A stretch of 23,503 bases of DNA from contig PCYB01000022.1 of NCBI GenBank assembly GCA_002762845.1, positions 1 to 23,503 on the forward strand, read 5' to 3'. The notes beneath the pieces are model-generated. The model was not told the origin of the DNA, made no database searches, and was given only the letters and a program-made list of their open reading frames with translations. This document shows, in pieces, positions 15,070 to 21,437 of the stretch. The DNA comes from Candidatus Woesearchaeota archaeon CG10_big_fil_rev_8_21_14_0_10_36_11. GTDB lineage: Archaea > Nanobdellota > Nanobdellia > Woesearchaeales > GW2011-AR9. A program made the position numbers and the translations under genes. Each line of letters opens with the position of its first letter. Position 1 is the first letter of the stretch.

Positions 15070-15516
15070 ATGAATAAAATAGTATTTGGACTGTTGTCTC
15101 TTATCATTGTGTTGGGGTTAGTTGCATGTACACCAGCACCACAAGAAGATGTACAGGTTCTTGAAACAGTTACTGAAGAAACAGAAAGTGCTGTTGTTCA
15201 GTCAGGAATGACATACCAAGTTGTACTTGAAAACATTGAGTTTATGCCTGCTGACCTTGAAATTTCTGTTGGTGATACTGTTGAATGGATAAACAAAGAT
15301 TACAGTTCATACACCGAAGAAACTGATGATGAACAGGACAGAGATGCATTGGGAAGAGAAGAAGGTATAAGTCATACAGTAACATTTGAAAGTATTGATG
15401 TTGACAGACAACTTCCGCCTGGAGCAACGACAACATATACATTTACAGAAGCAGGAGAATTTTCGTATGTGTGCCAGTTTCATCCAAGCATGCAGGGAAG
15501 AATAATTGTTCATTAG
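15070..15516 (+). CDS. Cupredoxin lipoprotein (plastocyanin/amicyanin-like)
   Basis: Translation from the ATG at 15070, behind a GGGGGAT Shine-Dalgarno, gives 148 residues. An N-terminal hydrophobic stretch ends in the lipobox LVAC (17-20), so Cys20 would be the lipidated first residue of the mature protein. A disordered acidic linker (21-45) follows, then a blue-copper fold at about 48-148. The four type-1 copper ligands are visible: His102 and the CQFHPSM loop with Cys135, His138 and Met141. An acidic insert at 78-99 precedes the first His. It is likely an electron carrier anchored on the outer face of the membrane. Because lgt is two genes upstream, it is the obvious candidate substrate of that enzyme. 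The open frame extends to 15052, but those six residues are unlike a signal peptide start. Confidence 0.92.
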   Translation: MNKIVFGLLSLIIVLGLVACTPAPQEDVQVLETVTEETESAVVQSGMTYQVVLENIEFMPADLEISVGDTVEWINKDYSSYTEETDDEQDRDALGREEGISHTVTFESIDVDRQLPPGATTTYTFTEAGEFSYVCQFHPSMQGRIIVH

Positions 15517-15546
15517 TTTTTTATTTTTTTTTTTAATTTTTATTTC
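15517..15546 (+). terminator. T-rich terminator of the cupredoxin gene
   Basis: The interval between the two convergent stop codons is almost only T, with a run of 12 T at its centre, fitting an archaeal intrinsic terminator for the plus-strand gene. It also separates it from the ABCE1 gene ending at 15547. Confidence 0.65.
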
Positions 15547-17310
15547 TTAACCACAATACCATTTGTTATCTTCACGCTGTTCCCTATCTTTCACAGACCC
15601 AACTTTATTTATCCGTGGTCGTTTACTGGACACGTCACGACGAAGTGTAATTCCTAATTCTTGTAAGAACAGGTTCATTCCTTCTTTCATTGCAAACGGC
15701 CCTTTAAGGATACCTTCTTTCGCAGGTGTACCAGAAAAGACAATTAATCTGTCTGATAAATAATCTAAAAACATTAAGTCGTGATCAACAACGAGTATTG
15801 TAACATCTCTTTCTTCAGCAATGTTTTTAATAACTTTAGATATTAATAATCGTTGTTCAACGTCTAAGTACGCAGACGGTTCGTCTAACAAAAACAATTC
15901 TGCATTTTGTGATAAACAATGAGCAATGGCAACCCGTTGCAGTTGGCCACCGGATAGTTCAGACAATTTCTGACCAAAAAACTTTTCTATATTAAGCGGG
16001 TTTATGAGTTGGTTAGTATAATGTGCAACTGCTTCCTGTAAAAATTCAAGCACGGTTGTATCGGAATTCGTATCAAGATACTGTGGTTTATATGCAACAC
16101 GAATTTTTGTGTCAAGTTCTCCGGTATCAGGCTTTAAAACTCCTGCCAAAATTTTAACAAAAGATGTTTTTCCAATACCATTCTCGCCAAGGATGCCAAT
16201 AATTTCATTTTTATGTAACGTTCCGGATTCTGCACGTAACAAAAAATTTCCCAGCTTTTTATGAATATTGCTCCATGTAACGAGTTTTGTTAATGTACCG
16301 CCACTACGGTCGTCACTCTTTTCAAACGTGATTGCATGATCTCTAAAACGGATATTTTCTTCTTTTAAATATCCTTCAAGGAACGTATTTATTCCTTCTC
16401 GTGTTGTCTTTACACCCGATACGATACCATACACCCCCTCAAACCCATACATGATATTTACCAAGTCAGTCATATGATCAAGGATAACAAGGTCGTGTTC
16501 TATAACCAACAGCGCAGTATTTGGTGAGGCAAGAGATTGTATAAATTTTGAGATGGCAACTCGTTGTTTGATGTCCAAATACGATGTTGGTTCGTCAAAA
16601 AGGTATAAATTAGCATTTTTAAGAACTGCTGCAGCCATCGCTACTCGCTGTAATTCACCGCCAGATATTTTTGAGATGTCAGTATCAAGAAAATCGTGAA
16701 GATGTAATTGTTCAGCAATTTCTTCAATTTTTTTATGTGTATCAACTCCCTGTAACAACTGGTGTACAGTTCCTTTAAACTGTTTAGGAATTAAATCTAC
16801 TTGTTGTGGTTTATAGGAAAATGAGATTTCATGATTGTGAACTTTTTCCATAAATTTTTGTGTTTCGGTTCCTTTAAAGTATTGAATGACATCTTTGAAA
16901 GATATTTCTTCATTTAACCTTCCAAGGTTTGGTTGTAACACGTCTGCAATAATTTTTAATGCAGTTGATTTTCCTAACCCATTTTTTCCCACAATTCCTG
17001 TTACTTTCCCAAACAACGGTGTTGGAAGGGAATATAATTCAAACATATTTTCGCCGTACCGATGAACTGGCGGTTTTTTGAGAGTCTCGGGAAGGTTAAT
17101 TATTGTAATTGCACCAAATGGACACCGTTTAGGACATATTGAACAGCCCGTACAAAGCATTTCATCTATCCTTGCTTTCGTATCATCTTCTCCCGGATGG
17201 ATGCATTCTGCCCCTAACCTGTTTACAGGACACAATGTAGCACAAAGATAATTTCCACATTCAACTGGGTGACATTTTTCCCGGTCAATTACTGCGATAC
17301 GTTTTTTCAT
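15547..17310 (-). CDS. ABCE1/Rli1 ribosome-recycling ATPase
   Basis: This soluble twin-ATPase splits 70S ribosomes into subunits after termination in archaea. The 587 residues show an N-terminal ferredoxin-like region with two 4Fe-4S sites (Cys13, 18, 23, 27 and Cys53, 56, 59, 63). NBD1 has Walker A GKNGLGKST at about 108-116, signature ISGGELQR at 215-222 and Walker B LYLFDEP at 235-241. NBD2 has Walker A GENGIGKT at about 375-382, signature LSGGQLQR at 452-459 and Walker B LFLLDEP at 472-478. The C-terminal RPRINKVGSVKDREQRE tail is diagnostic. Cys18 and Cys23 are separated by four residues where human ABCE1 has three. Promoter: a TATA element 25-30 bases upstream, shared back-to-back with the zinc-ribbon gene. 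Confidence 0.97.
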   Translation of the reverse strand: MKKRIAVIDREKCHPVECGNYLCATLCPVNRLGAECIHPGEDDTKARIDEMLCTGCSICPKRCPFGAITIINLPETLKKPPVHRYGENMFELYSLPTPLFGKVTGIVGKNGLGKSTALKIIADVLQPNLGRLNEEISFKDVIQYFKGTETQKFMEKVHNHEISFSYKPQQVDLIPKQFKGTVHQLLQGVDTHKKIEEIAEQLHLHDFLDTDISKISGGELQRVAMAAAVLKNANLYLFDEPTSYLDIKQRVAISKFIQSLASPNTALLVIEHDLVILDHMTDLVNIMYGFEGVYGIVSGVKTTREGINTFLEGYLKEENIRFRDHAITFEKSDDRSGGTLTKLVTWSNIHKKLGNFLLRAESGTLHKNEIIGILGENGIGKTSFVKILAGVLKPDTGELDTKIRVAYKPQYLDTNSDTTVLEFLQEAVAHYTNQLINPLNIEKFFGQKLSELSGGQLQRVAIAHCLSQNAELFLLDEPSAYLDVEQRLLISKVIKNIAEERDVTILVVDHDLMFLDYLSDRLIVFSGTPAKEGILKGPFAMKEGMNLFLQELGITLRRDVSSKRPRINKVGSVKDREQREDNKWYCG

Positions 17311-17331
17311 AGAAAGGTGAAGTTATGCTTG

Positions 17332-17366
17332 TTTTTTATATTATTTTGGGTAAAACTTTAAAAAGA
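17332..17366. promoter_or_regulatory. Divergent promoter region between ABCE1 and the zinc-ribbon gene
   Basis: The 61-base gap holds an AT-rich core at 17332-17344 (minus strand AATAATATAAAAA), about 26 bases before the ABCE1 start at 17310 and about 30 before the zinc-ribbon ATG at 17372. A second TATA-like stretch (ACTTTAAAAAG) lies at about 17354-17366. The two genes likely share control in this short space. Confidence 0.5.
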
Positions 17367-17371
17367 GTAGA

Positions 17372-17551
17372 ATGTCAAAACCAAAAATGGCAAAGTGTAC
17401 TATTTGTGGGAACAAGCTTATGGAACTGTTCTTGAACAAGGTTAAGGGGACAGTTGTCAAGAAAGAAGGATCTGGAAAACAGTACCACATCTGTTTTGAA
17501 TGTCAAAAGAAGCATACAAGTAAAGAAGAATTATTGAAAGCCATTAAATAA
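17372..17551 (+). CDS. Small zinc-ribbon protein
   Basis: This 59-residue frame begins MSKPKMAKCTICG and carries two CxxC knuckles, Cys9/Cys12 and Cys41/Cys44 (HICFECQ), separated by a basic stretch with GTVVKKEGSGKQY, then a helical KEELLKAIK tail. Two CxxC pairs spaced like this form a typical four-cysteine zinc ribbon, so a nucleic-acid or ribosome-associated role is likely but unproven. A second Met at codon 6 is a possible start. It is divergent from ABCE1 and its stop codon lies one base before the tRNA gene, so the messenger and tRNA are probably on one transcript. Codon use and motif spacing leave little doubt that it is real despite its size. Confidence 0.85.
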   Translation: MSKPKMAKCTICGNKLMELFLNKVKGTVVKKEGSGKQYHICFECQKKHTSKEELLKAIK

Positions 17552-17572
17552 TGCCTCCGTGGCTTAGCGGTA

Positions 17573-17608
17573 CTTTGTGTGAGCAAAGGGTTTACGCGTA
17601 GCGCGAAA
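17573..17608 (+). other. D-loop insertion in tRNA-Thr, candidate second intron
   Basis: Between GGTA of the D-loop and the 3' D-stem strand lie about 36 bases that do not belong in a mature tRNA. They contain two hairpins, CTTTG-TGTGAG-CAAAG (17573-17588) and CGCG-TAG-CGCG (17595-17605). Size and place fit a non-canonical archaeal intron, but I could not draw a clean bulge-helix-bulge at its ends, so exact borders are uncertain by a few bases. The alternative is a retained, structured D-loop expansion. Confidence 0.55.
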
Positions 17609-17624
17609 TAGCGGCGCTCTCGTA

Positions 17625-17640
17625 CATGTTTATTCGAGCG
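17625..17640 (+). other. Canonical tRNA intron at position 37/38
   Basis: This 16-nt intron lies directly 3' of the anticodon CGT and nucleotide 37 (A17624). A 4-bp helix CTCG/CGAG flanked by 3-nt bulges TAC and CGA places both cuts after the second bulge base, exactly at 17624/17625 and 17640/17641. Splicing restores the loop CTCGTAA. Confidence 0.82.
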
Positions 17641-17715
17641 AAGCGCAGGTCGTGGGTTCAATTCCCACCGGAGGCTTATTTTTCTTTTAGACAAAACAAA
17701 AAAAACAGAAACATT

Positions 17716-17724
17716 CTTAAATAT
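17716..17724 (+). promoter_or_regulatory. TATA box for the membrane protein gene after the tRNA
   Basis: CTTAAATAT is centred about 26 bases upstream of the ATG at 17746. It supports that ATG as a leaderless start over an in-frame ATG at 17626 that lies inside the tRNA. Confidence 0.55.
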
Positions 17725-17745
17725 GTAAGCAATAAACATCTCACT

Positions 17746-18435
17746 ATGAATGATATTGATATTACTCCGATACAATCTGAAAGTGGACAAGAACCAGAAG
17801 GTAAAAAAATCATTTTGGTAACTGCTATACTCGTTGGTTTGTTTGTAATTATGTTCGTTTCTTTTCTGTTCTATGGAGATATGACTGGATCAACTGTTGT
17901 TAGTATAGATGGTCTTCATGAGGATAATCTTAACAACAATTTAAATGAAGAGGAGGGATATTTGTATAATGGTTTTAGTTTTGTCAACGCTGATGGATTA
18001 TGGTGGACAGATGTCAAAGTATTTGGCAAGATCATACGAATTCCGTTACATTTCGGACCAAAAGAAGTTGAATCAATACCAATCTATGGAAAACTTGATC
18101 CTGCGTTTAACACGGGAATGAATGTGTACATTGCAATTGATCCCGATGTACAAAACCAATATTATACGCTTGCACTCTCAGAATTAAGTTTTAACATGGC
18201 AAAAGGCATTAATAGGTATCCTATTGGTTCTTGTATTAAAGATAATCCAGCATGTGAAGATCGACCAATAGTAAGTTGTGCTGACACTCAGGGAAAACCT
18301 GTGCTTGAACTTGTCATTGGCGAAGACGCAAAGGTTGAACTGTCCGGCACATGTATGAAAGTTACAGGAAGTGAGTATGAGTTAGTAAAAGCAATTGATC
18401 GTGTTCTGTATAAGTGGTACGGAATTATGGAATAA
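17746..18435 (+). CDS. Membrane-anchored extracytoplasmic protein of unknown function
   Basis: The 229-residue protein has a short acidic head, one membrane segment at about 21-43, and an outer domain. A characteristic stretch NGFSFVNADGLWWTDV (about 76-91) is followed by FGPKEVESIPIYGKLD; I associate this pattern with conserved but uncharacterised DPANN proteins, which is a memory-based impression. Four to five cysteines in the C-terminal half (C.KDNPAC...SC...GTC) suggest disulfides. An in-frame ATG at 17626 would start inside the tRNA and encode a non-conserved-looking prefix, so it is rejected. The gene stands alone behind the tRNA. Function unknown. Confidence 0.8.
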   Translation: MNDIDITPIQSESGQEPEGKKIILVTAILVGLFVIMFVSFLFYGDMTGSTVVSIDGLHEDNLNNNLNEEEGYLYNGFSFVNADGLWWTDVKVFGKIIRIPLHFGPKEVESIPIYGKLDPAFNTGMNVYIAIDPDVQNQYYTLALSELSFNMAKGINRYPIGSCIKDNPACEDRPIVSCADTQGKPVLELVIGEDAKVELSGTCMKVTGSEYELVKAIDRVLYKWYGIME

Positions 18436-18464
18436 ATGGTTATTTCCACTTTTGAATGATAACA

Positions 18465-18529
18465 AATATTTAAAAATGAATTTCTGTTAAGTGAGATTGA
18501 ATAAAGTTATTTATTTAAAAAAAGGAGGT
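18465..18529 (+). promoter_or_regulatory. Promoter and strong Shine-Dalgarno of the four-TM protein gene
   Basis: A TATA-like element AAATATTTAAAA (18465-18476) is followed by AAAGGAGGT at 18521-18529, nine bases before ATG 18539. This near-perfect Shine-Dalgarno decides the start against the in-frame GTG at 18491. Confidence 0.65.
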
Positions 18530-18538
18530 AATAGTATA

Positions 18539-18913
18539 ATGGCAAGGAAAGTTGTGAGTAAACTTACAAACAGAGTAATTGCGTACGCATTTACGATAGG
18601 TGTTGTTATCGCGTTAATTCTTGGATTGATTTCAACATCATTGTCTGCTAGTTCTGTCGCAGTACTGACAAGTATTCTTATTGTTGCTGGAATTGTTGTA
18701 GGATTTTTTAACATAACCCATGAAGAACGAAAAGACTACATTTTGTTTGTAACAGCACTTGTTATCGTTGCTAGTTTGAGTAAAGGTATTCTTGGATCAG
18801 TACAAATCGTTGGTCCATACTTAGAAAGTATCTTTGCAAGCATAATGGCATTTATTGTACCATCAGTAATTATTGTTGGTCTTAGAGCGATTATGAGTTT
18901 AGCACGAGAATAA
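18539..18913 (+). CDS. Small four-TM membrane protein of unknown function
   Basis: The 124-residue protein is almost wholly hydrophobic, with four probable membrane helices at about 13-34, 39-58, 68-86 and 96-119, and a basic head (MARKVVSKLTNR) that should face the cytoplasm. The loop between TM2 and TM3 (THEERKDY) is charged. There are no catalytic motifs, cysteines or histidine clusters. It is a single gene with its own promoter and a T-rich terminator. No family can be named with confidence. Confidence 0.8.
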   Translation: MARKVVSKLTNRVIAYAFTIGVVIALILGLISTSLSASSVAVLTSILIVAGIVVGFFNITHEERKDYILFVTALVIVASLSKGILGSVQIVGPYLESIFASIMAFIVPSVIIVGLRAIMSLARE

Positions 18914-18914
18914 A

Positions 18915-18949
18915 CCAATTGCTTTTTTTTATTATTTTTATTTTTTATG
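18915..18949 (+). terminator. T-rich terminator after the four-TM gene
   Basis: Runs of seven, five and six T interrupted by A directly follow the stop codon; this is an archaeal-type terminator and precedes the next promoter. Confidence 0.6.
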
Positions 18950-18963
18950 TCATCTCTCGAAAA

Positions 18964-18973
18964 ACATATTAAG
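18964..18973 (+). promoter_or_regulatory. TATA box of the deacetylase-linked two-gene unit
   Basis: CATATTAAGT lies about 21-30 bases upstream of the ATG at 18994 with no Shine-Dalgarno, fitting a leaderless message. Confidence 0.5.
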
Positions 18974-18993
18974 TACGTTAATATTCTACAGAT

Positions 18994-19743
18994 ATGCACA
19001 TCAGCTTTTTTGAAGAATTTCCTACAAACCAAAACATGGCTAAAGTATGTTTTGTTACGTGGCCGACAACAATATATATCGCAGCAAAAAGCATTCAAGA
19101 ATTTGAAAGTATAATATCCAAGCACAAAAAAAAGAATGTAACATATGGATATTGGCCAGTTCTTGAAAAGAGCGAGGGATATTGGTTAAGTCCGTTCAGT
19201 TCAACAAATGCTATAAAAAGAGTTATTGCAGAAATTAAATCGCACAAAAATAAAAATAAAATTATGTGGGACGCAGAATTTCCGTTCCGTCACCCTTGGT
19301 TTTTCCTTCGCTGTGGCAGATATTTCAGAAATATGTTCTTAATTAAAAAATTCTTTCAACAAAATGGAAAATACATTTACACGAGTGAATACGCCATTAG
19401 GAATACGGTTTCAGAGTTCTTGTTAAAGATAATGGGAGTTTCTTTTTCTCCACAAAAATATAAAAACAAGAAGATCATAATGTACTATACTTCCATGCAT
19501 AAATCGTTGTCACACCACCTTCTGAGGAATATCCAGCGTTTACACCAAACGTATGGAGAAATGCTTCATATTGGTCTTGGAACAATTGCCACAGGTATCT
19601 TGGGAGAAGAACCAATATTGTCCCCAAGAAAACTTGAGAAGGATCTTCAGAATATGAAAAAGATAGGAATACATGAAGTTGTTATTTTCCGATTAGGTGG
19701 CTTGAACAAAGAATATAGTGACGTACTGAGGAAATTTCTATGA
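18994..19743 (+). CDS. Unknown soluble protein, possibly a TIM-barrel, coupled to a deacetylase
   Basis: The 249-residue protein lacks a signal peptide and TM segment. The C-terminal part, with HIGLGTIATGILGEEPILS (about 195-213) followed by LEKDLQNMKKIGIHEVVIFRLGGL, has the rhythm of the last strands of a TIM barrel in which a sugar-binding or hydrolase site could sit; this is inference. Several aromatic-rich patches (WDAEFPFRHPWFF at about 90-102) could bind carbohydrate. Its stop codon overlaps the start of the deacetylase gene (ATGA), so the two are translationally coupled and probably act on the same substrate. High Lys and AT content matches the neighbours, so no sign of transfer. The function cannot be named. 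Confidence 0.75.
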   Translation: MHISFFEEFPTNQNMAKVCFVTWPTTIYIAAKSIQEFESIISKHKKKNVTYGYWPVLEKSEGYWLSPFSSTNAIKRVIAEIKSHKNKNKIMWDAEFPFRHPWFFLRCGRYFRNMFLIKKFFQQNGKYIYTSEYAIRNTVSEFLLKIMGVSFSPQKYKNKKIIMYYTSMHKSLSHHLLRNIQRLHQTYGEMLHIGLGTIATGILGEEPILSPRKLEKDLQNMKKIGIHEVVIFRLGGLNKEYSDVLRKFL

Positions 19744-20240
19744 AAGTACGATGGACATTTATCATTGTAATTGCACTTCTTCTGGGGTATAGTACTTTCT
19801 TTTATGTAAGTCGGAGCCCATTAATTACTGACGACTTTCATCCAGAGAAGTCATGTGATGCAATAACCAGAAAATCGGACGTTCTTTATGTGATGCCTTT
19901 TTTCAATAATAAACCGTTAACTGACTATCCAGAGTGGTGTGTACAAATTCTCAGTCTAAACAAAACACTTGGATTACATGGGATTACTCATGAATACCAC
20001 GAATTTCTAAAACCAATACAAACAAAACAGCTAACAGAAGCAATAGATATTTTTGAACAATGTTTTGGATACAAACCAACACTATTCAGACCACCATATA
20101 ACAAAATCTCTCCCGAAAATGAAATTTTGGTACATGAATTTAACATGACAGTATATGACACAACATATATCCTTCATCCTTATTGTCATTGCACTCCCGG
20201 ACCAATCATGAAAATTCTTAATTGGATAATTGCGTGTTAA
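19740..20240 (+). CDS. Membrane-anchored polysaccharide deacetylase-like protein (DUF2334-like)
   Basis: The 166-residue protein has an N-terminal signal-anchor (about 5-23). The deacetylase features are the early TDDFHP (Asp31/Asp32), the metal-binding LHGITHEYHEF (His80, His84, His87) and GYKPTLFRPPYN (110-121), the substrate-groove Phe-Arg-Pro-Pro segment. This fits the NodB/DUF2334 fold, which removes acetyl groups from amino sugars. It is shorter than most members (about 200-300 residues) and ends soon after a Cys/His-rich patch (PYCHCTPG), so it may be minimal or truncated at the C terminus. The start overlaps the previous gene by four bases. Three bases separate its stop from the convergent reductase gene. 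Confidence 0.8.
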   Translation: MKVRWTFIIVIALLLGYSTFFYVSRSPLITDDFHPEKSCDAITRKSDVLYVMPFFNNKPLTDYPEWCVQILSLNKTLGLHGITHEYHEFLKPIQTKQLTEAIDIFEQCFGYKPTLFRPPYNKISPENEILVHEFNMTVYDTTYILHPYCHCTPGPIMKILNWIIAC

Positions 20241-20243
20241 TAT

Positions 20244-21335
20244 TCAAAACAAATATTTTACAAAATACAACAATCGCGGCTCTTTCAATAACGAATTTAT
20301 AACCAACGGAATAGGATTATCTCTTGAATATTTTTCAAATACTTTTTTCACTTTTGGCTGACTAACATAACAAAATAATCTGTTCCAATCTTTATCTGAA
20401 AAATTCTTCATTATGTTACTTATCTGTAAGTGAAGTTTCATTCTTTTACGTAACGGCAGAATCTCTTTCTCAAAAATTTTGTTGTTGTTGATACAATCTA
20501 CCAATATCTGAACCTGTTTCATACCAGGAACAATACCACCTCCCGTCGTCGCTTTCACATATCCTGACGCATCTCCCACCACGTAACAATTATCTTTCTT
20601 TAATCTCTGATGAAGGTTGAATATTGGAATTGTACCAGCTTGAATCTCTTGCGCTTTAAATCCATTTTTTGACATGAATGTGTCAAAATGTTGTTTTGGG
20701 TTTTGTGTTGTATACAACCCCACCCTTGCTTTTGTACTTGATTCTGGAACAACCCACGCAAAAAAACCAGGGCATGTATTCTTACCAAAATATGTTTTCG
20801 TAACGCTTTTGTCAAATTCTCCTTCAACAATTGCTTGAATACCATAATAATACTTTCGTGAAGAATGAAATAAACCGTACGCTTTCCCAACAGGAGAAAG
20901 AGGGCCGTCAGCAGCTATAATAATATCACCATGAACTTTCTTCTCAGCATTATTATTTTTATGGTTGACTATCACTAAAGAATTGCCATCTTTGCGAATA
21001 AATGAATGATTAAGAAATATCTTTGCCCCTGCACGAGCTGCTGTATCAGCAATTAAGGTATCGAACTTTTTTCGACAGACGATGTAATCTTTCTGTTGTA
21101 TTCCTATTTTGATATTATCCGGGGAAAAGGTTTCAATTCTGCGAATAGTATTTACAAGACAAGAATCAAGGGAAATAGAAAACTTATCAAAGTCAGACGT
21201 AAGGATACCTGTACATTGAATAGGTAATCCAATCTCTTTTTTTTTATCATAGATGGACACAGTATGGCCCGATTGTGCAAGCAGATATCCAGCATAACAT
21301 CCGATAGGTCCCGCACCTACAATAACAATTTCCAT
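20244..21335 (-). CDS. Geranylgeranyl-reductase-family FAD oxidoreductase
   Basis: These flavoproteins reduce the double bonds of geranylgeranyl chains in archaeal membrane lipids or precursors. The 363-residue protein has the FAD-binding GAGPIG at 7-12, PIQCTGI (38-44) with Cys41 in the place of the conserved cysteine, AADGPLS (141-147), the PGFFAWVVP segment (189-197) in the position of the substrate-side P..Y.W.FP motif, and GDASGYVKATTGGGI (254-268), typical of the family. Length is near the usual 390-450, slightly short. A TATA box 26 bases upstream of the ATG gives a leaderless message. Related halogenases and hydroxylases share the fold, but the motifs favour the reductase group. The actual lipid substrate is unknown. 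Confidence 0.88.
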   Translation of the reverse strand: MEIVIVGAGPIGCYAGYLLAQSGHTVSIYDKKKEIGLPIQCTGILTSDFDKFSISLDSCLVNTIRRIETFSPDNIKIGIQQKDYIVCRKKFDTLIADTAARAGAKIFLNHSFIRKDGNSLVIVNHKNNNAEKKVHGDIIIAADGPLSPVGKAYGLFHSSRKYYYGIQAIVEGEFDKSVTKTYFGKNTCPGFFAWVVPESSTKARVGLYTTQNPKQHFDTFMSKNGFKAQEIQAGTIPIFNLHQRLKKDNCYVVGDASGYVKATTGGGIVPGMKQVQILVDCINNNKIFEKEILPLRKRMKLHLQISNIMKNFSDKDWNRLFCYVSQPKVKKVFEKYSRDNPIPLVINSLLKEPRLLYFVKYLF

Positions 21336-21356
21336 GATAAAGCTTCTTCCTCATTT

Positions 21357-21367
21357 GTATAAAAATC
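21357..21367 (-). promoter_or_regulatory. TATA box of the geranylgeranyl reductase gene
   Basis: The minus strand reads GATTTTTATAC, about 22-32 bases upstream of the ATG at 21335. The rest of the gap to 21438 is A-rich on the plus strand, so on the minus strand it is T-rich and may end the preceding surface-protein message. Confidence 0.5.
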
Positions 21368-21437
21368 TTGTTAAACAAAAGTAAGAAAAAAAAGAAATAG
21401 AAAAAAATTTCGAGGAAGATAAAACGGCATACTACAA

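Larger units (their letters stand above)
17553..17676 (+). tRNA. tRNA-Thr (anticodon CGT) with a 37/38 intron and a D-loop insertion
   Basis: A class I cloverleaf can be built with a perfect acceptor stem (GCCTCCG/CGGAGGC, discriminator T17676), perfect T-stem (GTGGG/CCCAC around TTCAATT), a five-base variable loop AGGTC, and anticodon stem GCGCT/AGCGC (17614-17618 and 17642-17646). The anticodon is CGT at 17621-17623, so it reads the threonine codon ACG. An intron of 16 nt (17625-17640) follows position 37: CTCG (17619-17622) pairs with CGAG (17635-17638), leaving 3-nt bulges TAC and CGA, the exact bulge-helix-bulge for the splicing endonuclease. The D-arm (GCTTAGCGGTA ... TAGC) is interrupted by about 36 extra bases (see separate entry). 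Removing both gives about 72 nt. No CCA is encoded. Confidence 0.88.

Noticed and set aside
17626..17745. N-terminal extension of the membrane protein gene from an ATG at 17626
   Set aside because: It begins inside the tRNA gene; the prefix lacks any protein-like pattern, and a TATA box points to the ATG at 17746.
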